This document shows, in pieces, positions 7,361-16,537 of a stretch of DNA of 64,000 nucleotides. Numbering within the stretch: the stretch's first letter is position 1; every line of letters begins with the position of its first letter. The notes beneath the pieces were generated by a model. The model had not been told where the DNA came from. It made no database searches and saw nothing but the letters and a program-made list of their open reading frames with translations. A program made the translations under genes and the position numbers. The stretch comes from an uncultured Granulosicoccus sp. (GTDB lineage Bacteria > Pseudomonadota > Gammaproteobacteria > Granulosicoccales > Granulosicoccaceae): assembly GCA_947499955.1 (NCBI GenBank), contig CANMQI010000002.1:186001-250000 (forward strand). Reading direction: 5' to 3'.

Positions 7361-10300
7361 TCAGCCCAGTGACTGCTCCGAATCTTCGCTGGCCGCAAAC
7401 AGATCCATGATGTCTTCGGCGGTCAGGTTCTGCAGGGCGCCACCTTCGCTGTCGTTGATGGTCTGATCGGCCAGCAGCTTCTTGTGCTGCTGCATGGCCA
7501 TGATCTTCTCTTCCACCGTATTACTGGCGACCAGCTTGTAGATGAACACCGGCTTTGTCTGACCGATACGATGCGCTCGGTCGCTGGCCTGATTCTCGAC
7601 GGCCGGATTCCACCAGGGATCATAATGGATGACGGTATCGGCAGCCGTCAGGTTCAGACCGGTGCCGCCTGCCTTGAGGCTGATCAGGAACAGAGGCACC
7701 TCGCCATGCTGGAAGGAGTCGATGACCTCATCGCGCTTGCGGGTACGACCGGTAAGCTTGGCGTAGCGGATATTGCGCTTGTCCAGCTCCGCTTCGATAA
7801 TGCCCAGCATCTCGGTGAACTGTGAGAACAGCAGGATCTTCTTGCCCTCATCGATCAGCTCTTCGAGCATCGACATCAGCAGTTCGGTCTTGGCCGACTC
7901 CTGAATACCACGCGCGCTGTCCAGTTTCACCAGCGCCGGGTGACAGCAAGTCTGTCGCAGCTTCAGCAGGGCATCGAGCATCTCGATATGGCTGCGGGCC
8001 AGACCCCGTTCGGCCAGCAGGGCGCGAACTCGCTGTTCCATGCTGACGCGAATGCTCTCGTACAGGCGAGCCTGACGCGGTTCGAGGGTGACTTCGCGAA
8101 TGATCTCGGTCTTTGGTGGCAGCTCGGTGGCAACCTGTTCCTTGCGTCGTCGCAGCAGGAATGGGCGAATCAGAGCGCCAAGGCGTTGTTGCCTTTCCGT
8201 GCTGCCGTGATTCTCGATAGGCGTGCGAAAGTAGCGATTGAAGTGTTTGCGCGTACCCAGAAAACCGGGCATCAGAAAATCGAACTGCGACCAGAGTTCA
8301 CCCAGGTGGTTTTCCAGGGGGGTACCCGTGAGGCAGATACGGCGTTCGATGGTCAGTGTCTTCAGGGCCTGCGTTACCTTGGCCGTCGGGTTCTTGATGG
8401 CCTGGGCTTCATCGAGTACCACGCAACCGAAGTTCTGATCGGACAGCAGTTCGATGTCACGTGTTACCAGCGCGTAGCTGGTGATGACGATTTCCACCGG
8501 ATTGGCGACCAGATCATCGAGTTTGCGACCCGTACCGTGCCAGATCAGGGTTTTCAGATTGGGCGTGAACTTGGCCGCTTCTCGCTGCCAGTTACCCAGC
8601 AGACTGGTGGGTGCGACGATCAGTGTGGGTTGCGTCAGACGCCCCATGTCGCGTTCCTGCTGCAGATGACCCAGCGTCTGCACGGTCTTTCCCAGCCCCA
8701 TGTCATCGGCAAGAATGCCGTTGAAGCCGTACTCGGCCAGAAAGCCCAGCCATGCCATGCCGTCTAGCTGATAGGGCCGCAGGGTGGCATGCACGTTCTT
8801 CGGCGCACTGGTGGACTGAATGCCCTGGAAGTTGCGCAGCCGTTCGGCCAGGTCGAAGATGTGTTCGGCCTTGTCCCAGGCAACGGTGACGCCCTGTTTT
8901 TTCCAGTGACTCTCCAGCGTGTCCAGCGTGGCGGCGCGCTGTCGCGGCATGCGCAGGTATTCCTTGCCGGTAGGGTCGTCGTACAGTTCCATCAGGGTTT
9001 CAGCGACCGGTGCGAAGAGATCCGGCGATACTTCCAGCCACTGACCGTCTTCGGCCTGCAGCAGGATGGAACTGTCGCGCGAGTCACCCTGCAACCAGTC
9101 GATGACCAGTGGCAGCAGATCGAACTGCTGTTCGCCATGGCGAAGCTTGAGTGCCATGTCGAACCAGTTGGAGGTGGTCTCGCTGACCGTCGCCTCTATC
9201 TGGGTGACTGACTGGAAGCTCAGGTCGAAAGGTTCACGTACCTGTACCGTCCAGCCACGGTTGTTCAGCTCGGGGCGCTCGTCGAGCAGGTCCCGCCAGT
9301 TGCGGGCAATGCGCTGGACATCCAGAGCTCGCGGTTTGCGATCGGCGCGCGAGAAGAATTCTGCGTCGCTGTTCTGCGCGGATTCGAAATCCGGAAACTG
9401 TTTGCCGAAATCGACCGAATAACGAATTTCTGCTGGCAGGTCACGCTTGAGTACCAGTGGCTTGCCATCGGGCGTCTTGCCTTCGAGCGTGGCGTCAGCC
9501 TCCATACCGTCAAACGGCAACAGATAGTCGGCGTAGCGGAACTTGATGGAGGCGTAGAAATCGCGAATGTCCGGGCTTTCGTCACGTGATTGCAGCACCA
9601 GCACGGGTAGCGGTGCTTCGGTGATGCGTACGAAGTTCGGTGGCTTGGGCAGCGGCAGAGTGCTCTCGGGCAGGCGCGACGCCAGGTAGTTGCTGACAGC
9701 CTGGGCGTGAGCCTCGGGCAAGGGGGGGGCTTCGACGAACTGGGTCAGCAGCGACACCGGGGGTGCGTTCTCCAGCAGACCGGCGGTTGCGTTGCCGATG
9801 TCCAGATACCAGGGCGGATCGGTGGGTACCAGGGTCCAGTCATCGACGTCGTCAATGCGGGTCGTCAGTGAAAAGCAGTCCTTGTCATCCAGCTCCCAGT
9901 CGAAGTTCAGCATCCGGGTCGGGCTGCGTGTCAGCGCGTGTTCACGCTCCGAACCCCAGAAGCAGCGGCCACAATCGATCAGCTTGTTCATCAGCAAATG
10001 GCCGATGTCGCCCTCGACGGTCAGCTCGCGATAGGAAAAGTCACTCTGCCGGCCGATGGCCAGTTCCAGAATGGCGCGGTCGCTGTGCAGCACCCAGTCG
10101 GGGTGGTAGTAGTGACCGTTGTATCTATAAGGTGACTCCTTGCCGTAGCCGCCACGTTTGAGCAGGCGGCTTTGCAGAATCTGCAAGGTAATGCCATTCT
10201 GATTCTGAGTCAGCGCGGTGTTATCCAGCTGATAGAACAGCAGGGGTTCACCCGGTTCGTGGTGTTCGTGCAGCGGCGCGGTCTTGCGTCCCTGTTCGAC

Positions 10301-10648
10301 CAGCTTCTGCAGCCAGCGATTGACGGCGCGCAGTGCCTGATCATCGGGGGTCGGGGTGGCTGTCTGCTTTTCTATCCAGCTGAGCAGGGTGGCTGCCACA
10401 TGCTTGCAATTGTAGCGCGCAGGGCAGGAGCACTCCCCGTCGAAGCGGTGAGGGGCGATGGTGATGCGGGCGTGGTAAGGCTCTGACTGACTGCCTTGGA
10501 CGGTACCGGCCAGCACGCTACCTTCAGCAAGCCATTCAAGCTCTTGCACGGCGCCACTGGCCTTGTATACCTGACCACGGGACGTTGCCACAGAACCACA
10601 GAGTTCGATGACATCGTCAAAATTGAGTACACGGGGCTGATTGTTCAC
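7361..10648 (-). CDS. SWIM zinc-finger SNF2-family helicase
   Basis: A 1095-residue DNA-dependent ATPase of the SNF2 class (RapA/HepA relatives). Domains in order: a SWIM zinc finger near residues 73-83 (ligands C73, C75, C81, H83), a long middle region without obvious motif, then the SNF2 ATPase with RPYQLDGMAWLGF, Walker A DDMGLGKT (about residue 648), Walker B DEAQ (about 746), LTGTPLENHLGELWS, and the helicase C-terminal domain with GGTGLNLTAAD and SDRAHRIGQ. The open frame continues 370 codons further upstream, but that part is antisense to choX; translation most likely begins at the GTG at 10648. Chromatin-like remodelling, transcription recycling or repair are all possible; the target is unknown. 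No partner gene is coupled to it. Confidence 0.9.
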   Translation of the reverse strand: MNNQPRVLNFDDVIELCGSVATSRGQVYKASGAVQELEWLAEGSVLAGTVQGSQSEPYHARITIAPHRFDGECSCPARYNCKHVAATLLSWIEKQTATPTPDDQALRAVNRWLQKLVEQGRKTAPLHEHHEPGEPLLFYQLDNTALTQNQNGITLQILQSRLLKRGGYGKESPYRYNGHYYHPDWVLHSDRAILELAIGRQSDFSYRELTVEGDIGHLLMNKLIDCGRCFWGSEREHALTRSPTRMLNFDWELDDKDCFSLTTRIDDVDDWTLVPTDPPWYLDIGNATAGLLENAPPVSLLTQFVEAPPLPEAHAQAVSNYLASRLPESTLPLPKPPNFVRITEAPLPVLVLQSRDESPDIRDFYASIKFRYADYLLPFDGMEADATLEGKTPDGKPLVLKRDLPAEIRYSVDFGKQFPDFESAQNSDAEFFSRADRKPRALDVQRIARNWRDLLDERPELNNRGWTVQVREPFDLSFQSVTQIEATVSETTSNWFDMALKLRHGEQQFDLLPLVIDWLQGDSRDSSILLQAEDGQWLEVSPDLFAPVAETLMELYDDPTGKEYLRMPRQRAATLDTLESHWKKQGVTVAWDKAEHIFDLAERLRNFQGIQSTSAPKNVHATLRPYQLDGMAWLGFLAEYGFNGILADDMGLGKTVQTLGHLQQERDMGRLTQPTLIVAPTSLLGNWQREAAKFTPNLKTLIWHGTGRKLDDLVANPVEIVITSYALVTRDIELLSDQNFGCVVLDEAQAIKNPTAKVTQALKTLTIERRICLTGTPLENHLGELWSQFDFLMPGFLGTRKHFNRYFRTPIENHGSTERQQRLGALIRPFLLRRRKEQVATELPPKTEIIREVTLEPRQARLYESIRVSMEQRVRALLAERGLARSHIEMLDALLKLRQTCCHPALVKLDSARGIQESAKTELLMSMLEELIDEGKKILLFSQFTEMLGIIEAELDKRNIRYAKLTGRTRKRDEVIDSFQHGEVPLFLISLKAGGTGLNLTAADTVIHYDPWWNPAVENQASDRAHRIGQTKPVFIYKLVASNTVEEKIMAMQQHKKLLADQTINDSEGGALQNLTAEDIMDLFAASEDSEQSLG

Positions 10649-10714
10649 TGGAGGATTGTACCCGCTACGGGCAATTGGTTTATGCTCTGGCGGCAACTTT
10701 TGGAGGAGATCGTG

Positions 10715-11674
10715 ATGAAAATAGTGAATAAGTGCCGTGCCTTGCCCTTGGGCGCTGCCGTTGTCTATGCAAGCTTCGCAGCAACTTCGGCTATTGCCTC
10801 CGAACCCGCCAGCTGTAACACCGTACGTTTCTCCGACGTTGGCTGGACGGATATTACCGCAACCACCGCGCTGACAACCACCGTCCTGCAGGCTATCGGC
10901 TACGAGACCGAGACGCAGGTGCTGAGTGTGCCGGTGACTTACACCTCCATGAAGAACGGCGATATCGATGTGTTTCTCGGTAACTGGATGCCGACGATGG
11001 AAGCCGATCTGGCGCCGTATCGTGAGGACGGCTCCGTGGATGTGGTCCGTACCAATCTGGAAGGTGCCAAATACACGCTGGCCGTCAATGCAGCGGCGGC
11101 AGCGCTGGGCATCGGCAATTTTGCCGATATCGCCGCCCATGCCGATGAACTGGATGAGAGCATCTACGGTATCGAATCCGGTAACGACGGCAACCGCCTG
11201 ATCCAGGACATGATTGATAGTGATGCCTTCGGCCTGAAGGATTTCAAGGTCGTGGAATCCAGTGAGCCCGGCATGTTGTCTCAGGTGGCTCGTGCCAATA
11301 AACGTGACGAGCCGATCGTCTTCCTGGGATGGGAGCCGCATCCGATGAATGCCAACTTCGAGCTGACCTATCTGGAAGGCGGCGATGATTACTTCGGCCC
11401 GAATCTGGGTGGAGCCACTGTCGATACCAATACACGCGCCGGATATATCGAAGAATGTGCCAATGTCGGTCAGTTGCTGCAGAACCTCTCGTTCACGCTT
11501 GCCATGGAAAATGAAGTCATGGGCGCCATCCTGGATGAGGGTGAAGAACCGGCAGATGCTGCCAAGGCCTGGTTGACGGCCAACCCCGAAGCGCTCGATA
11601 CCTGGCTGGAAGGTGTGACGACCGCCGATGGCGCCGCGGCGCTGGATGCTGCCCGCGCGGCATTGGCCGAGTAA
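10715..11674 (+). CDS. choX: Choline/betaine ABC transporter substrate-binding protein
   Basis: Periplasmic quaternary-amine binding protein (OpuAC family) of 319 residues, the first gene of a three-gene importer. The signal peptide covers roughly residues 1-28, ending in AIASE. The mature protein has the aromatic ligand-site segments seen in ChoX/ProX proteins: DVGWTD, FLGNWMPTME and FLGWEPHPMN, whose tryptophans would box the trimethylammonium group. A GGAGGA ribosome site at 10702-10707 fixes the ATG at 10715; the long upstream extension of the frame has none of these features. Choline is the likeliest substrate from the ChoX-like composition, with glycine betaine or carnitine as alternatives. 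No betaine-synthesis genes are adjacent. Confidence 0.9.
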   Translation: MKIVNKCRALPLGAAVVYASFAATSAIASEPASCNTVRFSDVGWTDITATTALTTTVLQAIGYETETQVLSVPVTYTSMKNGDIDVFLGNWMPTMEADLAPYREDGSVDVVRTNLEGAKYTLAVNAAAAALGIGNFADIAAHADELDESIYGIESGNDGNRLIQDMIDSDAFGLKDFKVVESSEPGMLSQVARANKRDEPIVFLGWEPHPMNANFELTYLEGGDDYFGPNLGGATVDTNTRAGYIEECANVGQLLQNLSFTLAMENEVMGAILDEGEEPADAAKAWLTANPEALDTWLEGVTTADGAAALDAARAALAE

Positions 11675-11690
11675 GGGTATCTTCTGAACC

Positions 11691-12527
11691 GTGGAGTGGC
11701 TGACAGATACGAAGATTCCGATCGGCAAGCTGATTGCGAGCTTTGTCGATTTTCTCAATGATCATGCCGCTGGTTTCTTTGATGCCATTGCAGATTCTCT
11801 GGAATGGCTCATCGAAGGCTCGACAGACTTGCTGCTGGCAGTGCCGGCGCTGCTGTTGATTGCGCTCATCACCGCGCTGGCCTGGTGGCTTCACCGTCGC
11901 CGCGGCCTGACAGTGTTCACGGCGGTGTCTCTGCTGCTGATCATCAATCTGGGTCTGTGGGAAGAAACCGTGCAGACCCTGGTGCTGGTGTTGTACGCCA
12001 CCTTGTTCTGCATGCTTATCGGTGTGCCTCTGGGTATTCATGCGGCGCACCATCCACGCCTGAACGCCATGTTGCGGCCGGTGCTGGACCTGATGCAGAC
12101 GATCCCGACCTTCGTCTATCTGATACCCACGCTGATCCTGTTCGGACTCGGCGTGGTGCCGGGCCTCATCTCCACCATCGTGTTCGCGCTGGCGGCACCG
12201 GTACGACTGACCAGCCTGGGTATTTCCGAAGTGCCCAAGAGTCTGCTGGAGGCGGGGGAGTCGTTCGGTTGTACTCGCATGCAGCAGCTATGGCGTATCG
12301 AACTGCCCCATGCCATGCCCACGATACTGGCAGGGCTGACACAGTGCATCATGCTGTCCTTGTCCATGGTTGTCATCGCAGCACTGGTCGGCGCCGACGG
12401 TCTGGGCAAACCTGTTGTCAGGGCGCTCAATACCGTCAACATCGAAAAAGGCTTTGAAGCGGGACTTGCCATCGTTATCGTGGCCATTCTGCTGGATCGT
12501 CTGTGCCGACAACGTCAAAGATCATGA
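11691..12527 (+). CDS. choW: Choline ABC transporter permease
   Basis: Inner-membrane permease of 278 residues (ProW/OpuAB/ChoW type). It starts at a GTG 16 bp after choX. An N-terminal amphipathic region is followed by about six membrane segments: near residues 45-62, 75-92, 98-118, 140-165, 205-230 and 250-270. The family pattern LMQTIPTFVYLIPTLILFG and the EAA-like loop SLLEAGESFGCTRMQQLWRIELP are both visible. It ends with TGA overlapping the ATPase start as ATGA, so the two subunits are translationally coupled. It forms the channel for the substrate bound by the upstream ChoX. Confidence 0.9.
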   Translation: MEWLTDTKIPIGKLIASFVDFLNDHAAGFFDAIADSLEWLIEGSTDLLLAVPALLLIALITALAWWLHRRRGLTVFTAVSLLLIINLGLWEETVQTLVLVLYATLFCMLIGVPLGIHAAHHPRLNAMLRPVLDLMQTIPTFVYLIPTLILFGLGVVPGLISTIVFALAAPVRLTSLGISEVPKSLLEAGESFGCTRMQQLWRIELPHAMPTILAGLTQCIMLSLSMVVIAALVGADGLGKPVVRALNTVNIEKGFEAGLAIVIVAILLDRLCRQRQRS

Positions 12528-13720
12528 ACCCATCCAGTGAAATCGCTGTCAGCATGCAGCATGTCGATGTGCTGTTCGGCACCGCTCGGCAACAGACAGA
12601 GGCGCTGCAGTTGCTGGACGCAGGCCAGAGTCGTGAGGAAATCCTGGAACAAAGCGGTGCGGTTCTGGGTGTGGCCGATGCCTCACTGGATGTACCGGCA
12701 GGCTCCATCTCGGTCCTGATGGGCTTGTCCGGTTCCGGCAAGTCATCGTTGCTGCGCTGTGTCAACGGGCTCAATACCGTGACACGCGGCACGCTGGAAG
12801 TCACGACTCGCGCAGGTGTGGTCAATGTTTCCACCTGTACGGGCAAATCCCTGCGAACACTGCGGCGCAACAGTCTGGCAATGGTATTCCAGCAGTTTGC
12901 GCTATTGCCCTGGGCGACGGTTCGGGAGAACATCGGTTTCGGGTTGTCTGTGCGCGGCGAGTCGCGTCAGGACATCGAGCGTAGCGTGGATCAACAGCTG
13001 GAACTGGTCGGGCTGGAAGCCTGGGCCGACAAGCCGATTCATACCCTCTCCGGAGGCATGCAACAGCGCGTCGGTCTGGCACGTGCATTTGCCACCGATG
13101 CCGATATTCTGTTGATGGATGAACCCTTTTCTGCCCTGGATCCGCTGATCAGGGAGCATTTGCAGGATGAGTTGCTGCAATTGCAGAGTCGCCTGAAGAA
13201 GACCATCGTGTTCGTCAGTCATGATCTGGACGAGGCGCTGAAGCTGGGCAATCAGATCAGCATCATGGATGGGGGGCGCATCATTCAGACCGGCACTGCC
13301 GATGACATCGTGTTCTCCCCCGAGAACGACTACGTCAGTCGCTTCGTGGCCAACATCAATCCCTTGTCGGTACTCAGTGCGCTGGCTGTCATGCAGCCGC
13401 TGCAGCAGGAAGGTGATTACTACCGCCACCCGGAGTCCGATCTGCTCATCCACTGGAAGTGTGGCAGTGCGCCGGAGCTGACAGTGCTCGATGAGCCGAT
13501 GATGCTGCAGGTACATGATGCTGGCAGTGATTCGGCGGAGGGGTCTTCGGGAGCTCAGGGAGAGCCCGTGATATTCAGTGTGAGCCCTGACACCCCCGTC
13601 AAGGAATTGCTGCCGTTGGCAGCCAGCAGCACTCGCCCGATTCTGGTGCAAAGTGGCGATGGCACCCCCTGTGGTCTGATTCGTAATCGGGATCTTTTCA
13701 CTGCGCTGCAAAGAAGCTGA
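12524..13720 (+). CDS. choV: Choline ABC transporter ATP-binding protein
   Basis: ATPase subunit of 398 residues. It shows Walker A GLSGSGKSS near residue 70, the Q-loop in FQQFALLPW, the signature LSGGMQQRVGLARA, Walker B ILLMDEPFSALDP and the switch histidine in FVSHDLDEA. A C-terminal extension of about 130 residues ends in a CBS-like segment (TRPILVQSGDGTPCGLIRNRD), as in ProV/OpuAA proteins, where CBS domains sense ionic strength; only one clear CBS half is recognised here, so sensing may be weakened. I chose the ATG at 12524 (ATGA overlap with choW) over the GTG at 12503. The AQSREEILEQSGAVLGV insert near residue 40 is typical of this choline subgroup. Confidence 0.9.
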   Translation: MNPSSEIAVSMQHVDVLFGTARQQTEALQLLDAGQSREEILEQSGAVLGVADASLDVPAGSISVLMGLSGSGKSSLLRCVNGLNTVTRGTLEVTTRAGVVNVSTCTGKSLRTLRRNSLAMVFQQFALLPWATVRENIGFGLSVRGESRQDIERSVDQQLELVGLEAWADKPIHTLSGGMQQRVGLARAFATDADILLMDEPFSALDPLIREHLQDELLQLQSRLKKTIVFVSHDLDEALKLGNQISIMDGGRIIQTGTADDIVFSPENDYVSRFVANINPLSVLSALAVMQPLQQEGDYYRHPESDLLIHWKCGSAPELTVLDEPMMLQVHDAGSDSAEGSSGAQGEPVIFSVSPDTPVKELLPLAASSTRPILVQSGDGTPCGLIRNRDLFTALQRS

Positions 13721-13838
13721 TTCTGTGATCGGCTTATCGCCAGCTAACCCGTTTCTTTATTTTTGGTAACCAAGCTGAGCTAACCTCGGCACCCTTGCGG
13801 TCGTTACCTCTGTCAAGCCTTTCAGACAGAGACGTAAC

Positions 13839-14222
13839 ATGAAGCAGACACTTATCCGATTCAGCGCGTTGGCTATCATGGCCGCGTCCCTGAGTGCATG
13901 CGGTAGCAAAGCCCCCAAGCCTGTCTCCGAACTCGCCCTGGCAGATTCTGCCCTGCAGAGCGCGGAAACCTCTGGCGCACGTGAATATGCGCCCATCGAA
14001 CTGCGTGTGGCACGGGAGAAGAAAGCCGCTGCCGATACCGCCATGGCCAAGAAGAAATACGAACGGGCCCAGCGCCTGACCGAGCAGGCTCGTGCCGATG
14101 CCGAGTTGGCCCGCGCCACGGCCGAAGCCGAGAAATCACGACTGGCCCTGCAGGAAGCGCAGGACAATATCAAGATGATTCGCGATGAAGCGACTCGTAC
14201 CTCTACCGGAGCCGCCAAGTGA
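13839..14222 (+). CDS. DUF4398 lipoprotein
   Basis: A 127-residue predicted lipoprotein. The signal peptide ends in a lipobox LSAC (cysteine at residue 21). The rest is mainly alpha-helical and charged, with alternating Ala/Glu/Lys/Arg (for example RVAREKKAAADTAMAKKKYERA), compatible with a coiled coil in the periplasm; this is the DUF4398 pattern. The gene overlaps the next, an OmpA-domain lipoprotein with a related helical region, suggesting they work together at the outer membrane. A 7-bp inverted repeat (CTCTGTC at 13808-13814, GACAGAG at 13825-13831) lies just ahead of the start and may influence translation. Function is not known. Confidence 0.85.
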   Translation: MKQTLIRFSALAIMAASLSACGSKAPKPVSELALADSALQSAETSGAREYAPIELRVAREKKAAADTAMAKKKYERAQRLTEQARADAELARATAEAEKSRLALQEAQDNIKMIRDEATRTSTGAAK

Positions 14223-15043
14223 TGATGATTACCCGAACTCTGCGTCCTGCCCTGTCAGCCTCACTGGTATCGATTGCCCTGGTGGCCTGTGGCAGTGCGC
14301 CCAAACAGAATGATGTACTCGAGCAAGCCCGTCAGGCCTATCAGGAGGCCTCCCAGGATGTCACTCTGGTCAAGCATGCTCCGGAAGAGCTGGATCTGGC
14401 GCGTGATGCGCTGAATGTGGCTGACACGCGCTGGCGCAAGGACGAAGACTCGGCCAGTGTCGAGCACTACTCCTATCTGACTACACAGCGAGTGCGTATC
14501 GCGCAGATGATTGCCGAGAGCAACGAGACCGATCGTGAGCTCGAGGACATGGCTCTGGAGCGTCGCAGCATCACACTGGACTTGCGTGAAGCCGAGTTGC
14601 TGAAGGCTCGTCAGGAAGCGGGTGAGTTGCAGCGACAGATGGCAGCCTTGCAGGCGGAAAAGACCGAGCGCGGCATGGTGCTGACTCTGGGCGATGTGCT
14701 GTTCGACATCAGCGAAGCCACACTGGCACCCGGTGCCGAACGCAATATCGACAAGATTGCCTCCTTCATGCGTGAATTTCCGGAACGCCAGGCTGTGATC
14801 GAAGGCCATACCGACAGCATGGGCGATGATGACTACAACCTTGACCTGTCACGTTCACGTGCCTTTGCCGTACGCCAGGCCTTGATCGAGCAAGGTATCT
14901 CTGCCTCGCGCATATCCACCCAGGGTTTTGGTGAATCGCTGCCGGTTGCCAGCAATGCAACGCCTTCCGGTCGTCAGGAAAACCGTCGGGTGGAGATCAT
15001 CTTCCCGGACGTACCCACTCAGATCAGTGAGTACGAAGATTGA
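14219..15043 (+). CDS. DUF4398/OmpA-family peptidoglycan-associated lipoprotein
   Basis: A 274-residue envelope lipoprotein. The signal peptide ends at the lipobox LVAC near residue 24. Residues about 30-150 are a helical DUF4398-like stalk, and the C-terminal part (about 155-265) is an OmpA/Pal peptidoglycan-binding domain: LGDVLFDISEATLAPGA, the VIEGHTDSMGDDDYNLDLS segment, and ISTQGFGESLPVASN ending in RQENRRVEIIF. The NR-R residues bind diaminopimelate in this family. Translation probably starts at the GTG at 14219 or the ATGs at 14222 or 14225, overlapping the stop of the upstream lipoprotein gene. It likely links the outer membrane to the cell wall together with its neighbour. Confidence 0.9.
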   Translation: MMMITRTLRPALSASLVSIALVACGSAPKQNDVLEQARQAYQEASQDVTLVKHAPEELDLARDALNVADTRWRKDEDSASVEHYSYLTTQRVRIAQMIAESNETDRELEDMALERRSITLDLREAELLKARQEAGELQRQMAALQAEKTERGMVLTLGDVLFDISEATLAPGAERNIDKIASFMREFPERQAVIEGHTDSMGDDDYNLDLSRSRAFAVRQALIEQGISASRISTQGFGESLPVASNATPSGRQENRRVEIIFPDVPTQISEYED

Positions 15044-15048
15044 CATCC

Positions 15049-15070
15049 TCCCCTCCCTGAAGGGAGGGGA
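15049..15070. repeat. IS200/IS605-end-like hairpin, possible solo relic
   Basis: A 9-bp perfect stem (TCCCCTCCC at 15049-15057, GGGAGGGGA at 15062-15070) with a TGAA loop begins six bases after the OmpA gene stop. The flanks, ACATCC before and TTCCTACGG after, closely resemble the right-end hairpin of many IS200/IS605-group elements that carry tnpB. No transposase or tnpB is present nearby. It may now serve as a terminator for the lipoprotein operon. The IS link is recognition from memory. Confidence 0.45.
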
Positions 15071-15106
15071 TTCCTACGGCGTTCAAGCAAATGCGTAAAA
15101 GATGGT

Positions 15107-15130
15107 ACGTGCGGCTTTATTGCCGCACGT
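15107..15130 (-). terminator. Rho-independent-like terminator of the lipoprotein gene
   Basis: ACGTGCGGC at 15107-15115 pairs with GCCGCACGT at 15122-15130, a 9-bp perfect stem with a 6-nt loop. It spans the stop codon of the minus-strand lipoprotein gene. On that strand the stem is followed by ACCATCTTTT, a short U-rich tail. Confidence 0.6.
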
Positions 15131-15620
15131 ATTCCGACGCACTGCCGTCTTCACCGACCATGACGATACGATCGGCAGACATCTCGTAGATGTTGGCTGA
15201 GCCCGAGATGTTCTGACGACTGCCGATCATCTTGGTCATCATGGCAGCCATGGCGTTACCACCCGTGGATGTCATCTTGATGTCCTTGTGCACGACCATG
15301 TCACCCTCCAGTGACCAGGTTCCACGAAACTGGAAACGAGTATCGCCGAGCACTGCTGCGGACTCTCCCTGAGGGATGGTCTCACCCAGAACGGTGCCAT
15401 CCGCCATGTAGGTGATGGTGGTTTCCTGAGGCTCGGCATCCGGGTAGGGGTTGAGCTGGGAGACGCTCCAGGATCCGACCAGCTGAGATGCCTCAGCCGT
15501 GCTGACAGTATCGGCACCGGTGTATTCGGGAAGAACCGGCGGGCTCATGCTGGCGCAGCCACTGATGGCCAGCGTTGCTGCAAGCAGGCCAGTCTTGATG
15601 AAGGTTGAATTCATGTTCAT
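15117..15620 (-). CDS. Hypothetical lipoprotein
   Basis: A 167-residue predicted lipoprotein with signal peptide and lipobox ISGC (cysteine near residue 22). I do not recognise the family. The mature part begins after a short linker with LVGSWSVSQLNPYP and continues as alternating strands (TTITYMADGTVLGETI, FQFRGTWSLEGDMVV), which looks like a small lipocalin-like or beta-barrel domain sensing or binding a ligand, similar in style to proteins with a G-x-W motif at the start of the barrel. An ATG at codon 3 is an alternative start. It stands alone, convergent with the OmpA operon and with its own terminator hairpin. Confidence 0.75.
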   Translation of the reverse strand: MNMNSTFIKTGLLAATLAISGCASMSPPVLPEYTGADTVSTAEASQLVGSWSVSQLNPYPDAEPQETTITYMADGTVLGETIPQGESAAVLGDTRFQFRGTWSLEGDMVVHKDIKMTSTGGNAMAAMMTKMIGSRQNISGSANIYEMSADRIVMVGEDGSASEYVRQ

Positions 15621-15664
15621 TCCTCGTTGGATATCGCGAGGCTAGCACGGCGCCCGAGAGGGCT

Positions 15665-16537
15665 TCAACTACCCAAATCGGGCATTGCATCCAGAAAGCG
15701 ATTGATGGCGGCAGCGACTGGTTCGGGCGTGTCCATGTGCAGATGATGATGACCGGGCAGGGTGATGCTCTGGTGGTTTTTCAGGCACTCCAGCCGTGCC
15801 TGCGTTTCCGGGCGATTTGCCAGGAAGCCCTCATCCGCCACCACCGTCAGCGTCTTGCACGTGATGGCACCCAACAGCGCTCTCACCTGCTCTTCCGTCA
15901 GGTATTGGGGAGAGGCGAAACGCCAGCGTGGGTCGAAGCGCCAGCGGTAACCCTCTTCGGATCGGCTCAGTTGACGATCAATGATGAGACGGGCGGATGA
16001 GCTTGCCATCTTTGCCGCTTTCAGACGAGCTTTGATCGCATCCTCCTTGCTGGCGAACAGTCGTGATTCGAAGCGTGCCGAATGCTGCCTGTTCTGCAAT
16101 GCCTTGGCCATGCGCGCTGGCAGTTCATCGGCTGGCTCGCTCAGCGGACCACTCGATTCGATCATCGTCAGGCTCTGCACGGAATCGGGGCTGGCTACCG
16201 TCAGCATGGGCGCGATGCTGCCGCCCAGTGAGTGTCCGAGGACATGGCAGTCCGACCAGCCAAGCGCATCGATGACGCGGGTCACCTGATAATAGAGTTC
16301 ATGCATCGTATAGCCCTGTGGCAGGGCATCGCTGTAACCGTGACCCGGCAGGTCGATGGCAACCAGATCGAAGGCCGGCAGGAACGGCATCATGGGGACG
16401 AAGCTGTTGGCGTTGTCGAGCCAGCCATGCAGGCACAGCAATCGGGGTGGATTATCAATGGACTGGTCACACTGGCGAATGCCCGTGATCGTCAGGCCAT
16501 CAATGGTGAGCGAGATGGATTCCAGGCGAGGTCTCAT
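15665..16537 (-). CDS. Alpha/beta-fold hydrolase
   Basis: A 290-residue serine hydrolase. The oxyanion region LCLHGWLDNANSF lies near residue 35, the nucleophile elbow GHSLGG near residue 100, and the probable catalytic histidine in the C-terminal GHHHLHMDTPE segment near residue 265. The cap region is rich in Arg/Trp (EGYRWRFDPRWRF), resembling the MEST/SERHL-like group of small hydrolases. No signal peptide is seen, so it acts in the cytoplasm. Its ATG overlaps the stop of the acetyltransferase gene as ATGA, so both are made from one message. Substrate unknown; an acyl-ester or thioester would fit the neighbour. Confidence 0.85.
   Translation of the reverse strand: MRPRLESISLTIDGLTITGIRQCDQSIDNPPRLLCLHGWLDNANSFVPMMPFLPAFDLVAIDLPGHGYSDALPQGYTMHELYYQVTRVIDALGWSDCHVLGHSLGGSIAPMLTVASPDSVQSLTMIESSGPLSEPADELPARMAKALQNRQHSARFESRLFASKEDAIKARLKAAKMASSSARLIIDRQLSRSEEGYRWRFDPRWRFASPQYLTEEQVRALLGAITCKTLTVVADEGFLANRPETQARLECLKNHQSITLPGHHHLHMDTPEPVAAAINRFLDAMPDLGS

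Noticed and set aside
10649-11758. 370-codon upstream extension of the SNF2 helicase frame
   Set aside because: It runs antisense through choX, which has a signal peptide, ligand motifs and a strong ribosome site; the extension has no recognisable domain.
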